From positions 536,501 to 600,500 of the forward strand of contig JAINUG010000306.1 of the NCBI GenBank assembly GCA_029706075.1: 64,000 bases of DNA, given 5' to 3'. Source of the DNA: Aldrovandia affinis. Taxonomy: Eukaryota; Chordata; Actinopteri; Notacanthiformes; Halosauridae. The position numbers and the translations under genes were made by a program. Each line of letters begins with the position of its first letter. The first letter of the stretch is position 1. Under the pieces are notes generated by a model. The model did no database searches, had not been told where the DNA came from, and was given only the letters and a program-made list of their open reading frames with translations. This document shows positions 10,724 to 21,665 of the stretch, one piece after another.

Positions 10724-12532
10724 GTGCAGTCCTCTGCATTTCTCCCACTGCTTCAGTCCTTTGACTTCACCGTGGCCGAATCCTCATCCATCCACAAGGC
10801 TGGTAACCAACTGGACCTGGTCTTCACTAGGAACTGCACCTCACCCATCATTGCGGTATCTCCTCTACATATGTCTGACCACTACTTTCTGTCTTTTTCC
10901 CTCCCCCTCCCCTCTGTGCCTAAACCATCTTCACCTGCCCCTACTGTCCTTGTCCGTCTCAACCTCCACTCTCTCTCCCCTGCTGCCCACAGCTACTGTT
11001 CTATCTTCCCTTAATAATAATAATAATAATACATTTTATTTGTTATGCGCCTTTCAAGAAACCCAAGGTCGCAGTACAGTGGGAGGAGTAGATAAAAGTT
11101 ACATAAAACATACATTTAAGCAGATACAAGCACAACAGAACGGAGACAACACAGGAACCACAGAAACTAAACAAAGGTTTTAGAAAACAGATGAGTTTTG
11201 AGGGCGGCTTTGAAACTGTCCAGGGTTGGGGCTTGGCGAATCTTCCCTTCCCCCTATTGATGCATTCTCTCAGCTACTTGCTGAGGAAGCATCATCCACC
11301 CTACTTTCCTCTCTCACCTCCTCCTTCGACTCACTCTGTCCTCTATCCACTAAACCTGCTCGTCTCCAACCCCCCACCCCCTGGCTAACTGACTCCATTC
11401 AGGCTGACCGACTGAAACTGCGAGCAGCAGAAAAGAAATAGAGAAAATCCAAATCCTTTGTGGCTCTGACTGATTTCCACACACTCCTGGATGACTTTGC
11501 AAAACCCTCTCTGAATCCTGCTGTCATTTCAAACTACCGACCTGTCTCTCTCCTCCCATTCCTCTCCAAAACACTTGAGCGGACTGTCTATAATCAACTG
11601 TCTGCTCATCTCCTACAGAATGACCTGCTTGATCCTAACCAATCTAGGTTCAAGGCAGTCCACTCCACAGAGACTGCTGTCCTTGCGGTCACTGAGGCTC
11701 TTCACATGGCTAAGTCCCAATCCCTTAGCTCCGTCCTCCTCCTCCTCGACCTGTCAGCTGCATTCGACACCATGGACCACCAGATCCTGCTCTCAACTCT
11801 CATCGAGATGGGAATCTCTGGATCTGCATTGACATGGTTCGAGTCCTACCTGGCTAACCGGTCCTACCAGGTGGCCTGGAGAGCATCCCTCTCCTCTCCC
11901 CACACCCTCTCTACTGGAGTCCCGCAGGGCTTGGTGCTAGGCCCAGTCCTATTCTCCCTGTACAAGTAATTTGGTTCTGTTATCTCTGCTCGCAGTTTTT
12001 CCTATCACTGTTGACACTCAACTCTTTCTCTCCTTCTCTCCATCTGAGACCCAGGTCCCAGCACGGATCTCTGCATGCCTGGCTGACATCTCCGCATGGA
12101 TGTCTACAATTCCTTGCTGGTAGGCCTACCAGCCTGTGCCATCAAGCCACTGAAACTAGTCCAGAATGCTGCCGCTTGTCTGGTGTTCAACCAGCCGTCA
12201 CCCCTCTACTCTCCTCTTTGCACTGGCTCCCCATTGCAGCACGCATCAGATTCAAATCACTGGTGCTAGCTTATCAAACGGCTAGAGGTACTGCTCCCCC
12301 ATACCTCCAGTCACTCATCACTCCCTACACCCCAGCCAGACCCCTCCGCTCCGCCTCCTCTGGCAAACTGACTGCCCCATCCCTCCGGGTGCCTGGCAGC
12401 CGCTCCTTGCGGTCTCGCCTCTTCTCTGTCCTGACCCCTCGCTGGTGGAACGACCTTCCGCAATCTGCGGAATCACTTGCGATCTTCCGCAAGAGACTCA
12501 AAACCCACCTTTTCAGACTCCACTACCACTGA
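10724..12532 (+). pseudogene. L2 ORF2 pseudogene
   Basis: In order: the C-terminal endonuclease region (AGNQLDLVFTRNC, then SDHYFLSFSLP) at 10724-10925; the RT start at 11460-11969 with ISNYRPVSLLPFLSKTLERT, LLLLDLSAAFDTMDHQILL and GVPQGLVLGP; and the C-terminal block at about 12090-12532 with LVGLPACAIKPLKLVQNAA and WLPIAARIRFKSLVLAYQ. Around 12004-12030 the sequence goes from SYHC straight into TQLF in a different frame. Eight bases that would encode the YAD of the catalytic YADD are missing. A further deletion joins the region before ISAWM to NSLLVGLP. The copy cannot encode an active enzyme. Confidence 0.85.
11013..11239 (-). mobile_element. LINE/SINE 3' tail inserted in L2
   Basis: Flanked by a 10-bp duplication ATCTTCCCTT (11003-11012 and 11240-11249). 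On the minus strand it ends with ATAAAATGT followed by an ATT repeat, a retroelement tail. Its 5' part reads an FKAALKTHLF-like peptide, typical of the last residues of a LINE ORF2. It is therefore a strongly 5'-truncated LINE copy inserted into the L2 endonuclease/RT spacer. Confidence 0.8.
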
Positions 12533-12830
12533 ACTCTGTACATCTAGCTAATTGTCATCACCACTGCCTACTTGCTCAACACTATATACCCCTGCTTACT
12601 CCATTTAATAAAAATATAAAAATAAAAAAATAAAAATTACTAACCTTTTCCTTCCCAGTATTACAGGTATGGTACGCAGCTGCCTGCAATGATATCTATC
12701 GCTGTATTACTGCACTGATCTCTTGCGCGTACTATGATTGTTCCTACCATGGATTTATGCACATTTTGTAAGTCGCTCTGGATAAGAGCGTCTGCTAAAT
12801 GCTTCAAATGTAAATGTAAAATGTAAAAAA

Positions 12831-13839
12831 TGTATTGCACTCTCACCATTGTGAAGGGTGCTAGACAAATATAATTTGATTGGTTGATTGGTCAACAGTT
12901 TTTTTGTATGATCAAGACTGATTTGTTGATCAAGCTTATTGATTGGTGAAAGACTTAATTGATGGATTCAGCAACTTTCGGTTAAAAACTGTAGCAGCGC
13001 ACCATGTAGGAAATAAGAGCACCTCTCTCGCAGGTCATTGTTGGTGTTGCTCCTCATCTCATTCTTAAACCAGTATTAGTAATTATGGAGTAAGTAGTTG
13101 TGAGGGAATAAACTGAATGCGCTTAGTGTGCTCCACCTGATTGGAAGTTCTACTGTACACCTGCAAGGCATGCTACTATAATCTGCATTCTTCTGTGTCA
13201 TTGTCGGCAAAAGGCACCTCATACACAGGGGAAGAGCGATGGGTGTTTCCAGCACCTGCAGCAATGGAAAAGAGTTACAGTTTGAGAGCCCGTAGGTAAC
13301 TGCTTTTCTTCCTTGTCTCCCACAGCTTTTATTGAAGATTCGGTCCAAGAGTCTTCAGAAAAGATAAGTGCATTGTCCCTGTCAGCGGCCAGTGATGCAC
13401 CTGTGATGAAGGCAGAGTTGCCATGGTGCTGATTCAGTTCTATTATGTCACTGAACACACACTCGCGGTTCTCTGCTAGACTAGAAGGAAGAATGTCCTG
13501 CACAGAGTTTAATGCTTCAAAGTGAAATCTATCACCTGCACAACTGAGAGAACATTTTCAGCCACCAGTAAATTTCACTTTGGAACATTAAAACATGGGA
13601 GGGAAATTTTTCATTTTATGACTCCCCTCTTGCCCTGGCTTTTGGATATGTGTATTACACGTCTTAATAATATTCTAGACTAGACACACAGGGGTTTTTG
13701 CAACATAAAGATGTTTCAGTCTGTGCTGTGAATAATATTTTAATGCATTTAAAAAATAAAGCAACTGTAACCTCCCTGTAAATGGAGAGGTGATAGAGCA
13801 CAGTAAATGAAGCATAAAAAATAAATTTTTGGAACTGAA
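12831..13839. other. No recognisable feature
   Basis: Contains only short frames on both strands. Two overlapping minus-strand frames (13076-13503) show no domain. Confidence 0.4.
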
Positions 13840-15403
13840 TATAATGTAGAGGGGTACAAATTGTTTAGGAAGGATAGAACTAATAAAAGAGGAGGGGGAG
13901 TGACCCTTTATGTGAAAGACAATCTTAATGTGCAGGAAATTCCAGGTATAAACTAAATTTTTTCTTGTGAGGATATCTGGATTGGATTATTGGGAGATCA
14001 TGAGAAGGGCCTTAATATAGGAGTATGCTATAGACCTCCAGCTTCAGACAGTAACATAAATAGTATGCTCTTTGGTAACATCAAACAAATCTGTGCTGAA
14101 GGAGAGACGATAATAATGGGCGACTTCAATTACCTCTCTATTAATTGGGAGATAGGGACAGGTCAGGGCAAATGTGAAGAGGAGTTTTTAGATATGGTCA
14201 ATGACTGCTTTTTGGTACAGTCTGTTACTCAGCCTACGAGATGGAGATCAATACTGGATCTGGTTTTGTGTAACAATCCTGATAGAATTTGCAGCACAGA
14301 GGTAGGAGAACCACTAGGAGCAAGTGACCACAGTGCAGTTATTTTTGATATTTTTTGGCAAGTTAAGACAGCCTCCTCTAACTCTCAAATTTTTAATTTT
14401 AGATGAGCTGACTTCAATAAAATGAGAGAGAATTTAAGTAATATAGATTGGGTAAAACTTCTAGATTGCAGAACTGTGAATGAAAAATTGACTATATTTA
14501 AAAGGGTTATTGTAGATGTACAGTGTAAATTCATCCCCAAAGTAAGGAAAAATAGGTTGAAAAAACAGTCTCTGCAGTGGATGACTAAATCTTTACGGGA
14601 GATTTTGAGGCAAAAGAAACAACTGTACAGAGTATATAAAAAGGATAACTCAGAGAGAAACAAGTTAGATTATTGTAATATGCGGGCTAAGGCTAAAAAG
14701 GAAATAAGATCAGCTAAAAGGCGGTTTGAAATTTAAATTTCCCAAGATGCAAAAAGTAATCCTAAAACGTTTTTTCAATATTGTAGTAGAAAAATTAAAG
14801 TTAAGGATGAGGTTAAGTGCATAAAGAATAAGGAAGGAACTTTGGTTTATAATAGTAAGGATATTGCTAACACACTAAACAGTTACTTTGTTGAAAGCTT
14901 TACTAGAGAAAAGGTTATAAATATGCCTAAATGTATAGACAAGGTACAGAATGTTTTGGAGGACTTATAGATAAGGGACATAGAAGTACTACAAAAACTA
15001 CAAAAACTTAAGACAAATAAGGCAGCAGGCCCGGATGGCATATATCCCAGAGTACTCAAAGAACTTGGGGAAATTATATATAAACCATTGACAGATATTT
15101 TCATTCAATCCATAATTACCGTAGAAATACCAGATGACTGGAAGCAGGGTAGTATAATTCCAATATATAAGAAGGGGGACTGACCCAGGGAAATATAGGC
15201 CTGTCAGTTTAACTTTACACAGAGAGTTGTCAATGCCTGGAACAGCTTGCCAGGTTGGGTAGTAGAGGCAGAAACGCTTGGGCTATTCAAGTCCAGGCTA
15301 GATGTAGTACTAGATACTGTTTAGATTAGGACATGATGAGCCTAGATGGGCCGAACGGCCTGTTCTCATCATTATGTATTCTTATGTTCTTATGTTCTTA
15401 AAT
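13840..15403 (+). mobile_element. CR1-type LINE, internally deleted
   Basis: Carries a CR1 endonuclease region, the RT N-terminal region, and then jumps at about 15220 to the very last part of the RT ORF. It ends with GATGGGCCGAACGGCCTGTT and a TATTCTTATGTTCTTATG tail. That tail type recurs at 26142 and 55811 and marks a single CR1 lineage in this window. Confidence 0.8.
13853..15330 (+). pseudogene. CR1 ORF2 pseudogene (EN plus partial RT)
   Basis: Endonuclease motifs are GGGVTLYVKDN (about 13890), IGVCYRPP, IIMGDFNYLSINWE, SILDLVLCNNPD and GASDHSAVIF at 13990-14406. The spacer at 14422-14736 is lysine-rich and carries LQWMTKSLREILRQKKQLY. The RT start, LQKLKTNKAAGPDGIYPRVL, is at about 14995-15055. 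In-frame stops occur near 14404, 14734, 14968 and 15181. After KKGD the sequence is deleted to FTQRVVNAWNSLPG, so the catalytic YxDD region is gone. Confidence 0.8.
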
Positions 15404-15904
15404 AAAAACAATCTGATGTGTGCTGTAGATTGGCCCCCTCTATTGGTAAAATGAGAGTACTACAGAGAACTGGATGAAATTGTGTTTCCTGCATTTGTGT
15501 GCTGTTAAAATACAGGGCTATGTTATGTTGTTTATCAGGAATGTGACCTCAGATCTGGGAGAAGAGCAAGACCTGACATCAATTGAGACAGTTTGTTAGC
15601 CATCATTACCTTATAGCTGTGACAAACACTGCAGTTGCTCATTGGTGGCAAAACAGATATTCATGTTCTTTACATAAAAAAACGATAACAACCTTAACCG
15701 CTCCTAAGTTTACCTTGCACTGTGAAAGAACTACAAATTGTTGTTTCTGAAAGAGGCTCCACATCCAAGTCCAAGCCAACTAGAAGAACAAATCCTTTTT
15801 AAATTGTATTTACGTAATTGTACACCTGTGGCCTAAATGCAGAGAATTCCAGACAACCGAAGCAAAACGATGAACTGTGATACTAATATTTTGGCTCTTT
15901 GTGA
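15404..15904. other. No recognisable feature
   Basis: About 500 bp between CR1 and the Tc1 element; no coding or repeat signal. Confidence 0.4.
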
Positions 15905-17093
15905 ATATAGAAAGTCATCATACCCTTTTGAAATCATCACTTTTTTTTTGTCTTACAGCCTGAAATGAAAGTACATACATAAAATCCATCTTTTTCCAGC
16001 TTTATTTACACATTTTGCCTAACAACATTCAAGTGGAAAAAAAGGGCACAATTTCTGATAATTATTAAAAAATGAATAACTACAATAACAGGGTTGGAAA
16101 AGTGATCAGTCCCCTGATTTAATACTTTGTAGAGGCACCTTTTGCTTTAATTACAGCCATCAGTCTGTTTGGATATGTCTCTATCAACTTTGCGCACCTA
16201 GATTGGGCAATATTTGCCCATTCTTCCTTGCAGAACTATTCCAGTTCAGTCAAATTCCATGGTGAGCAGCAATGGACTGCACTCTTCAAGTCCATCCACA
16301 GATTTTCTATCGGATTTAGGTCAGGGCTCTGACTTGGCCACTCAAGGACATTCACCTTCCTGTCCTTTAGCCACTGCTTTGTTTTTTTGGCGGTGTGTTT
16401 TGGGTCGTTGTTGTGCTGGAAGGTGAACCACCTGCCCATCTTCAGCTGTCTAGCAGAGGGCTGCAGGTTTTCCTCAAGAATTTGGGTGTACTTGGCAGCA
16501 TCCATTTTCCCTTCAATCCTGACCAATTGCCCAGTCCCCGCTGAAGAGAAACACCCCCAAAACATAATGCTGCCACCACCATGCTTCACTGTAGGTATGG
16601 TGTGTTTTGGGTGGTGTGCTGTGTTTGGTTTCCGCCAAACATAGTGCTTGGAGTTCAGTCCAAAAAGTTCAATCTTGGTCTCATCTGACCATATAACCTT
16701 TTGCCACATGGCATCAGAATCTTCTGTGTGTTTCTTCGCATAACGTAAACGAGACTCAGTGTGACACTTTTTCAGAAGAGGCTTCTTTCTTGCCACCCTG
16801 CCATACAGGCCAGCTTTGTGTAAAGCTTGTGAGATTGTTGTCACATGCACAGACTTGTAACTCCTTCAAGGTTGCCATTGGCCTCTTGGTAGCTTCCCTG
16901 ATCAATCTTTTCCTGGCTTGGTCATCCAGTTTGGAGGGACGGCCCAATCTTGGCAAGGTGTGGGTGGTGCCATATGCCTTCCACTTCTTAATAATACTCT
17001 GAACGGTACTCAGAGGGATAGTTAAAGCCTTTGAATATCCTTCTCCTAACTTGTGCCTATCCACAACTTTATCTCGGAGTGGATTGGATTTTG
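15905..17093 (-). mobile_element. Tc1-like transposon with nearly full transposase
   Basis: The 3' side (15905-16118) is AT-rich UTR with TCTTACAGCCTGAAATGAAA, shared with the Tc1 copy at 54870. The transposase lies on the minus strand at 16119-17093. The 5' side, including the expected start codon region and 5' terminal repeat, is replaced by a GT-rich minisatellite from 17094. The left limit is approximate. Confidence 0.8.
16119..17093 (-). pseudogene. Tc1-like transposase pseudogene
   Basis: The N-terminal paired-like helix-turn-helix (17093-16860) reads RDKVVDRHKLGEGYSKAL, STVQSIIKKWKAYGTT and the GRPSKL hinge. Two bases are missing after KELQ, and the catalytic domain (16850-16239) continues in another frame: [29 protein letters not shown] (first Asp), [30 protein letters not shown] and [11 protein letters not shown] (Glu). 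The second catalytic Asp of the D-D34-E triad, normally in an FQQDNDPKH context, is Asn (AAC). A TAG interrupts LTELE/FCKEEW before the true end at the KGASTKY stop (16119-16121). One frameshift, one nonsense and one catalytic substitution make it inactive. Confidence 0.9.
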
Positions 17094-17345
17094 CAAGCAT
17101 GCAAGTGCGTGTGAGCGCATGTTTGAGTATGTGAGTGTGTGCACATGAGCATGAGTCTGTGAGTGTGTGTGCATGCTGGTGTGTGTGCTTGCGTGTGTGC
17201 ATGTATGTGCGTGTGAGCGCGTGTTTGAGTATGTGAGTGTGTGCACATGAGCATGAGTCTGTGAGTGTGTGTGTGCGTGCTGGTGTGTGTGTGTGTGTGT
17301 CCATGTATGTGTGTGTGAGCGCTTGTGTGTCTGTGAAAATGTGTA
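17094..17345. repeat. 102-bp GT-rich minisatellite
   Basis: Units of about 102 bp, anchored by GCGTGTGAGCGC at 17107, GCGTGTGAGCGC at 17209 and GTGTGTGAGCGC at 17311. The first two units are almost identical and share GAGTATGTGAGTGTGTGCAC and ATGAGCATGAGTCTGTGAG. The third is truncated. Simple (GT)n runs follow to about 17375. The array abuts the broken N-terminus of the Tc1 transposase. Confidence 0.85.
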
Positions 17346-17375
17346 TGTGTGTGCTATGTGTGTATGCGCATGTCA

Positions 17376-18170
17376 TATTTCCTCTCAGTAGGGGGCAGTG
17401 CTGTGTCTCTGTGGAGAAAGGCTGAAGCTCAGTGGTGACTCAAAGCTTGTGCTGCGCTGGTTTCACATCCTGTTGGCTGAGCTGTGCCGAGTAGTGAGGT
17501 TGAGAGATGTTAGATGCCTGGTACACTCTTCTGCTGTTTGCCATGTCCCTCTCAGGTGCTTTGTAGATCCCTCAATGCATGATTGGTCAGAATCTCATTC
17601 ATCCCATGCATCCAATAGGAATTATTGGATACACCTTAGCCACTCCTATCAGGCTTTGCCAAATCAGTTCTTGAATCACAACTTTCAATCAGAATCCTTT
17701 TCGTATTTTTTAATAAATAATTTTTTTCCAAAAAATAGGTGATACATGGGAAAGTCATAAGCATACTATGCTATCGGGGTGGGGGGAGGGGTCATGGTAA
17801 AATAATTAAATGATTTCTGACCATAATAAGGATTGTTGATTGTTCAAAAAAGATGAATAACTGAGAATATCTTTATTGCATGTTTTATAAATAGATTGTG
17901 TAAAAAAGGAATACTATGGTAAGATAAGTGATGGTACAGTACTAATGGAACATATAGACTGTATCTATATGTTAACTGCTGTTTTTGAGTTCAGTTGTTT
18001 TAATTTTTTATAACTCATGAACAGAAATTTGTCATTTTAATGTTTTCAGGTCAGTACTCTTCATTTCACATGAGATTTCATCTCAATTATTATATAATTG
18101 TATAAGACGGTGTCGCGTTTTAGGTACTGGTTTACTTGCATTTACTTTTGATTGCATTGTGCCTGTTTTA
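17376..18170. other. No recognisable feature
   Basis: Contains a G-rich run near 17780 and AT-rich sequence. No supported gene; the open frame 17398-17742 has no family resemblance. Confidence 0.4.
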
Positions 18171-18290
18171 CTTGATATTTGCACTTTGCAGTGCATTTTC
18201 TAAGGCTCTGTAAGTTGCTCTGGGCAAGTGTTCCTGCTAAAGAAACAATTAAAAATGTAATGTATATTTTAAATGTATTTTGTCTAGCTG
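18171..18290 (+). mobile_element. L2 3' tail relic
   Basis: Carries a diverged L2 terminal signature, GTAAGTTGCTCTGGGCAAG, followed by AATTAAAAATGTAATGTAT. Old and 5'-truncated. Confidence 0.6.
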
Positions 18291-18759
18291 TACTGTACTG
18301 TGCTGTATGAAAATTACACATTCACATACACTTTGTTTAAAGTTTACAGTATATCTGCAATTACAAGTTCAACAATGTTATGAAGACTTAGAACTATAAT
18401 TAGTTGTGTTGGAGAATGTTTCATTTCATCAATATACAGTATTGCCCACTGGGTGACGAATCCTGCTGAGACAGTATTCCAGTGAGTGGACAGGCCCCAC
18501 AGTCTGATATTGAATCCTGACCGTGCCAGTGCTGACTGTGGCCGGCAGCCACGCCGTGAGGCACATATTTGGCCATAGCCTCTCGGGGCAGGAGGGTTTT
18601 AGATGGTGGGCTCTCTCATTTCATCACCACCAACTCCACCAATGAAATGCCTGAAGTCTGCCTATGCACCGGACCGCAGAATCGCTGAATGCAAGAGGCC
18701 CACCTCTTAAGATTACCCGTCCATTGAATAAAGAAAATGTACACACTTTTTTCTCCCCA
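18291..18759. other. No recognisable feature
   Basis: A GC-richer patch at about 18450-18620 stands out from the AT-rich surroundings and may be an old repeat. I cannot assign it. Confidence 0.3.
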
Positions 18760-18912
18760 TTTTATAGGTGCGGTGCCTACAATGACGTCTGTTGTATTGT
18801 TGCTGTACTGATCTCTTGCTCTAGCTGTGATTATTCTAGCCATTTTAAATGCACTTATTGTAAGTCGCTCTGAATAAGAGCGTTGGATAAGTGCCTAAAA
18901 TGTTCATGTGAA
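18760..18912 (+). mobile_element. L2 3' end fragment
   Basis: Matches the end of the 10.7-12.8 kb L2 copy: GTATTGTTGCTGTACTGATC, TGTGATTATTCTAGCCAT and TAAGTCGCTCTGAATAAGAG, then AAAATGTTCATGTG. 5'-truncated. Confidence 0.75.
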
Positions 18913-19189
18913 TTCTTGTGGATTTTGCTCATCTCGAGTATCCAATCATTTTTGGATGATGACTGAAGTCTTGAAGTGACAGGTTAGAGTGTGAATACCA
19001 TTACACAACTCACTTTGATAGCTTGTAATGACAAGTATCACAGTAAAACACAGTCATCATCAATTACAATCAACTAGAATGTTACAGCATGAAGTCAAAG
19101 GTCCAGAGAAAGGTTGGTGAAACGTGCCAATGAATTGAAGTCCAAAAAAGTCCAGAACTATATACATACAACTATTAAGCACTGTTGCT

Positions 19190-19459
19190 TTAATGAGAGA
19201 GGTGGCATCTTCTGTCTGCCACAAAGGCTTTAAACTTTGGCACAAAAGGTATATCAGCCAGGTGGAGACACTGATGCAAATGTCCATGGGTGAGTTTGCT
19301 GTGGTACTTGTTCTTGTTCACCATATTTATTGCTGAAAATGCTGGCTCACAGCTGTATGTTGAACCAAACATGCCTTCAAGCATGGCCTCCATTACTTCA
19401 CTCATGCACTCCTTGACTATGTCTACCTCAGAGTATTGTTTCTTGTGTTTTCCTAACAT
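19190..19459 (-). pseudogene. hAT transposase dimerisation-domain relic
   Basis: The minus-strand frame reads MFGSTYSCEPAFSAINMVNK, KLTHGHLHQCLHLA and FVPKFKAFVADRRCHLSH. This is the C-terminal dimerisation region of hAT-family transposases: a (F)GSTY-C-E-x-x-F-S-x-M-x pattern, then L-x-x-x-H-L-x-x-x-L-x-L-A. Similar domains also occur in domesticated hAT-derived vertebrate proteins. The frame is open over 89 codons to a stop at 19190, but no upstream catalytic or BED-finger coding was found and no terminal repeats bound it. I call it a fragment of a dead transposon. A host-gene last exon cannot be excluded from this window. Confidence 0.65.
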
Positions 19460-19726
19460 TCGTGTGGACTAGATTGCTCGCTCTTGTTGTGTCATAGATT
19501 TGACAATGATTCTGCGTGTAGCTTGATAGGACAATTTCAGCTGATTTTTGTGGATCTGGACATCTTTCTCACGTCTGAATCCAGAGCAAACGTAGAATCT
19601 GAAATCAAGGAATTTATTCTTGGATTCAATTTAAATACTTTTTTTCCTCCAAAAGTCCCACCACCACTGAACTGAACTGACCCGCATGTTCCAATTTGTT
19701 TTATTTCCTATTGAAGACATTTATTT

Positions 19727-19800
19727 ATCCTTTATTTAACCAGATAGGTCAACTGAGAACTCAGGTCCCTTTTGCAGTGATGACTTGGGGAATCAAAGTG
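19727..19800. repeat. Teleost interspersed repeat fragment
   Basis: Carries TCCTTTATTTAACCAGATAG and GTCAACTGAGAACTCAGGTC, followed by CAGTGATGACTTGG. This is a motif string I know from abundant teleost repeats, but I cannot name the class with certainty. Confidence 0.5.
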
Positions 19801-20587
19801 GATAGGGAATGCAGGGGCTGTGAAGCCAGGAACAAAACACTTTTTTGAGCTAGGAAGTCAAAATGAAGGGCAAAGTTCCACAGCAATATGACTGAATTAT
19901 TGAGCCTCTTCAGACGACACCATTTCAGAGGAGGATTTAAGATAATCAGTCAAGGGGTAGCCTAATATTAACGTGGTTTAAACACTTTTAGGCCATTATG
20001 CTACTAGGTGAAATGACACATAAGGCAATCTTGTACCGACCCAGTTCATGGGTCCCAACCCTGCCTTTGAAAACTCCCCTCTTCGGTGGTCAAATGTCAA
20101 AGTGTTTGAGTCAGTAGATGGTGAACCCTTCCACAGAGGACCTCCAGGCCATGGTGCAGTGACTCATATTTCACTATAGTCATAGGAGTTGAGGAGGAGT
20201 GGGGACTATGTGTCAAGATCGAAGAGGGACAGGGGGGCCTCATTGCATGTGTCACCAGTAAGTGGCGTGCATAGGAAACCATGACCTTTCAGGCGTGGAC
20301 GGAATGAGGGGAGAGGTTGTCAGCGATCGCCGCATGTTGCTAGGAAGTCGGCTGTGACTGTGACCATTTCACGTCTGTAGTTTTAAGAGCTCATAGGAAA
20401 CAGCCTGACCACCGTGGCCCCTATGGTTACTGACACGGCACTTATAGTAAATTACCCGTGTACACAATGTGACAGTGCATGCACCTCGAGCACCAGAGCT
20501 CTGAAATGCTCATGTTATGAAGGGCATCTCGGCCTGTTCTCTGAATCAGCATCAGCAGTTTTTCTCTCTCTTATTATAATTTTTTTA
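19801..20587. other. No recognisable feature
   Basis: No coding signal; several short direct GTCA/CACC motifs but nothing structured. Confidence 0.35.
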
Positions 20588-20925
20588 CATTACATGACAT
20601 CCATTTAGCAGAGACTCATATTCAGAGTAATACCTAAGCGCATTCGAATAGGTTACTAAGACCAGCAGTAACTATAAAAAAGGATCATTAACACTATTAG
20701 AGCCAGTAAAAGTGCAACTAGAAGTTCCAGAATCAGCTGTACTGTTAGCATAGACATGTAAGCTGACAAAATGAAAATATATCTAGTGTTAAATTAAGTA
20801 ATAATATTTGCAGAAGTGCTATAAAAAAAGGTTGCGGTTGAAGAAGCCTAGAAGCAGTCTGAAGAGGCAGGTCGCCAGTCTGCGTCAGAAGACAGTCAGT
20901 GACTGCTGAGCTGGCTGCACATTTT
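20588..20925 (-). mobile_element. L2 3' end, minus strand
   Basis: Starts with ACATTACATGACATCCATTT and then AGCAGAGACTCATATTCAGA, a diverged form of the L2 tail seen at 7010. It continues through a UTR to GAAGAGGCAGGTCGCCAGTC, which resembles the AGGTGAGTCTTCAGTCGTCG segment of the 7.3-kb copy. 5'-truncated and old. Confidence 0.7.
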
Positions 20926-21559
20926 TATTTCATTGGAAAGTCCAAAAGTATTAGAAAATGAACTTTAGAGGGAACATTTTGATTGTAGCAGTGCATATAC
21001 CTACCAAGATCAACCCAAACAACCCAAGGCTGGTATATAAGATAGAAGCTATTAGGTCAAATGAATCAACTGTGACGGAGAATGTTGAAGCTTTCTCACT
21101 CTTGAAATTCAAGATTTGTACGTAATGGTTACCCCAAAAAACATCCCCACCATGCCCCAAATTGGAGTTTGTTACTGGTGGTTCTGAGGCAGCCACTCAG
21201 TGAGCATACCTACTAGAGTTTCTCACTTAATGAAAATAACTGTCAATCCTTTACTGTATTGTACCAATATAACAATACTATACTGCATTATACTGTAGTA
21301 ACCTAGAATGACCAAAGGCTTCTGCACAAAGGGACATTTTAACAATACATTGTTGTTATTTTTTGAAATTATAATACAATAAACTAGAGATTAATAAGTA
21401 TATTTTTTTGCAATAATTTTGCTGGGAATACTAATGTTGCCTGGGGTGAATGCTGGAAACCCTGACCCAGAAATCTACAAAAGGCAAATATGTCCTGCTC
21501 ATGACTAAATCTGGTAATTGAATCTGACTATGGCCCACCAATGCCCCAGTTAGAGATGG
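20926..21559. other. No recognisable feature
   Basis: AT-rich; a short minus-strand frame (20951-21196) has no family resemblance. Confidence 0.35.
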
Positions 21560-21665
21560 TGACACTGTGCTGTAGGTGATTGAGGTGAGATTCCCCCTTC
21601 ACTGTAAAGCACTTATGAAGAGCACCCGAAAGGTGATAGATAAATGTGATGCATTAGCATTATTA
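21560..21665 (+). mobile_element. LINE/SINE 3' tail
   Basis: Contains CCCTTCACTGTAAAGCACTT, ACCCGAAAGGTGATAGATAA and TGCATTAGCATTATTATTG, the pattern of a fish retroelement 3' UTR with an ATT-type tail. No coding part remains. Confidence 0.5.

Larger units (their letters stand above)
10722..12830 (+). mobile_element. L2-clade LINE, plus strand
   Basis: Begins inside the endonuclease coding region and ends with the L2 3' signature TAAGTCGCTCTGGATAAGAG followed by an AATGTAAATGTAAAATGT tail. Another retroelement tail is inserted at 11013-11239, and several internal deletions are present. It is the same family as the minus-strand copy at 7010-8728. Confidence 0.85.

Noticed and set aside
17046-17376. 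Long minus-strand frames rich in His-Thr
   Set aside because: They are translations of the GT-rich minisatellite in several frames, not protein genes.
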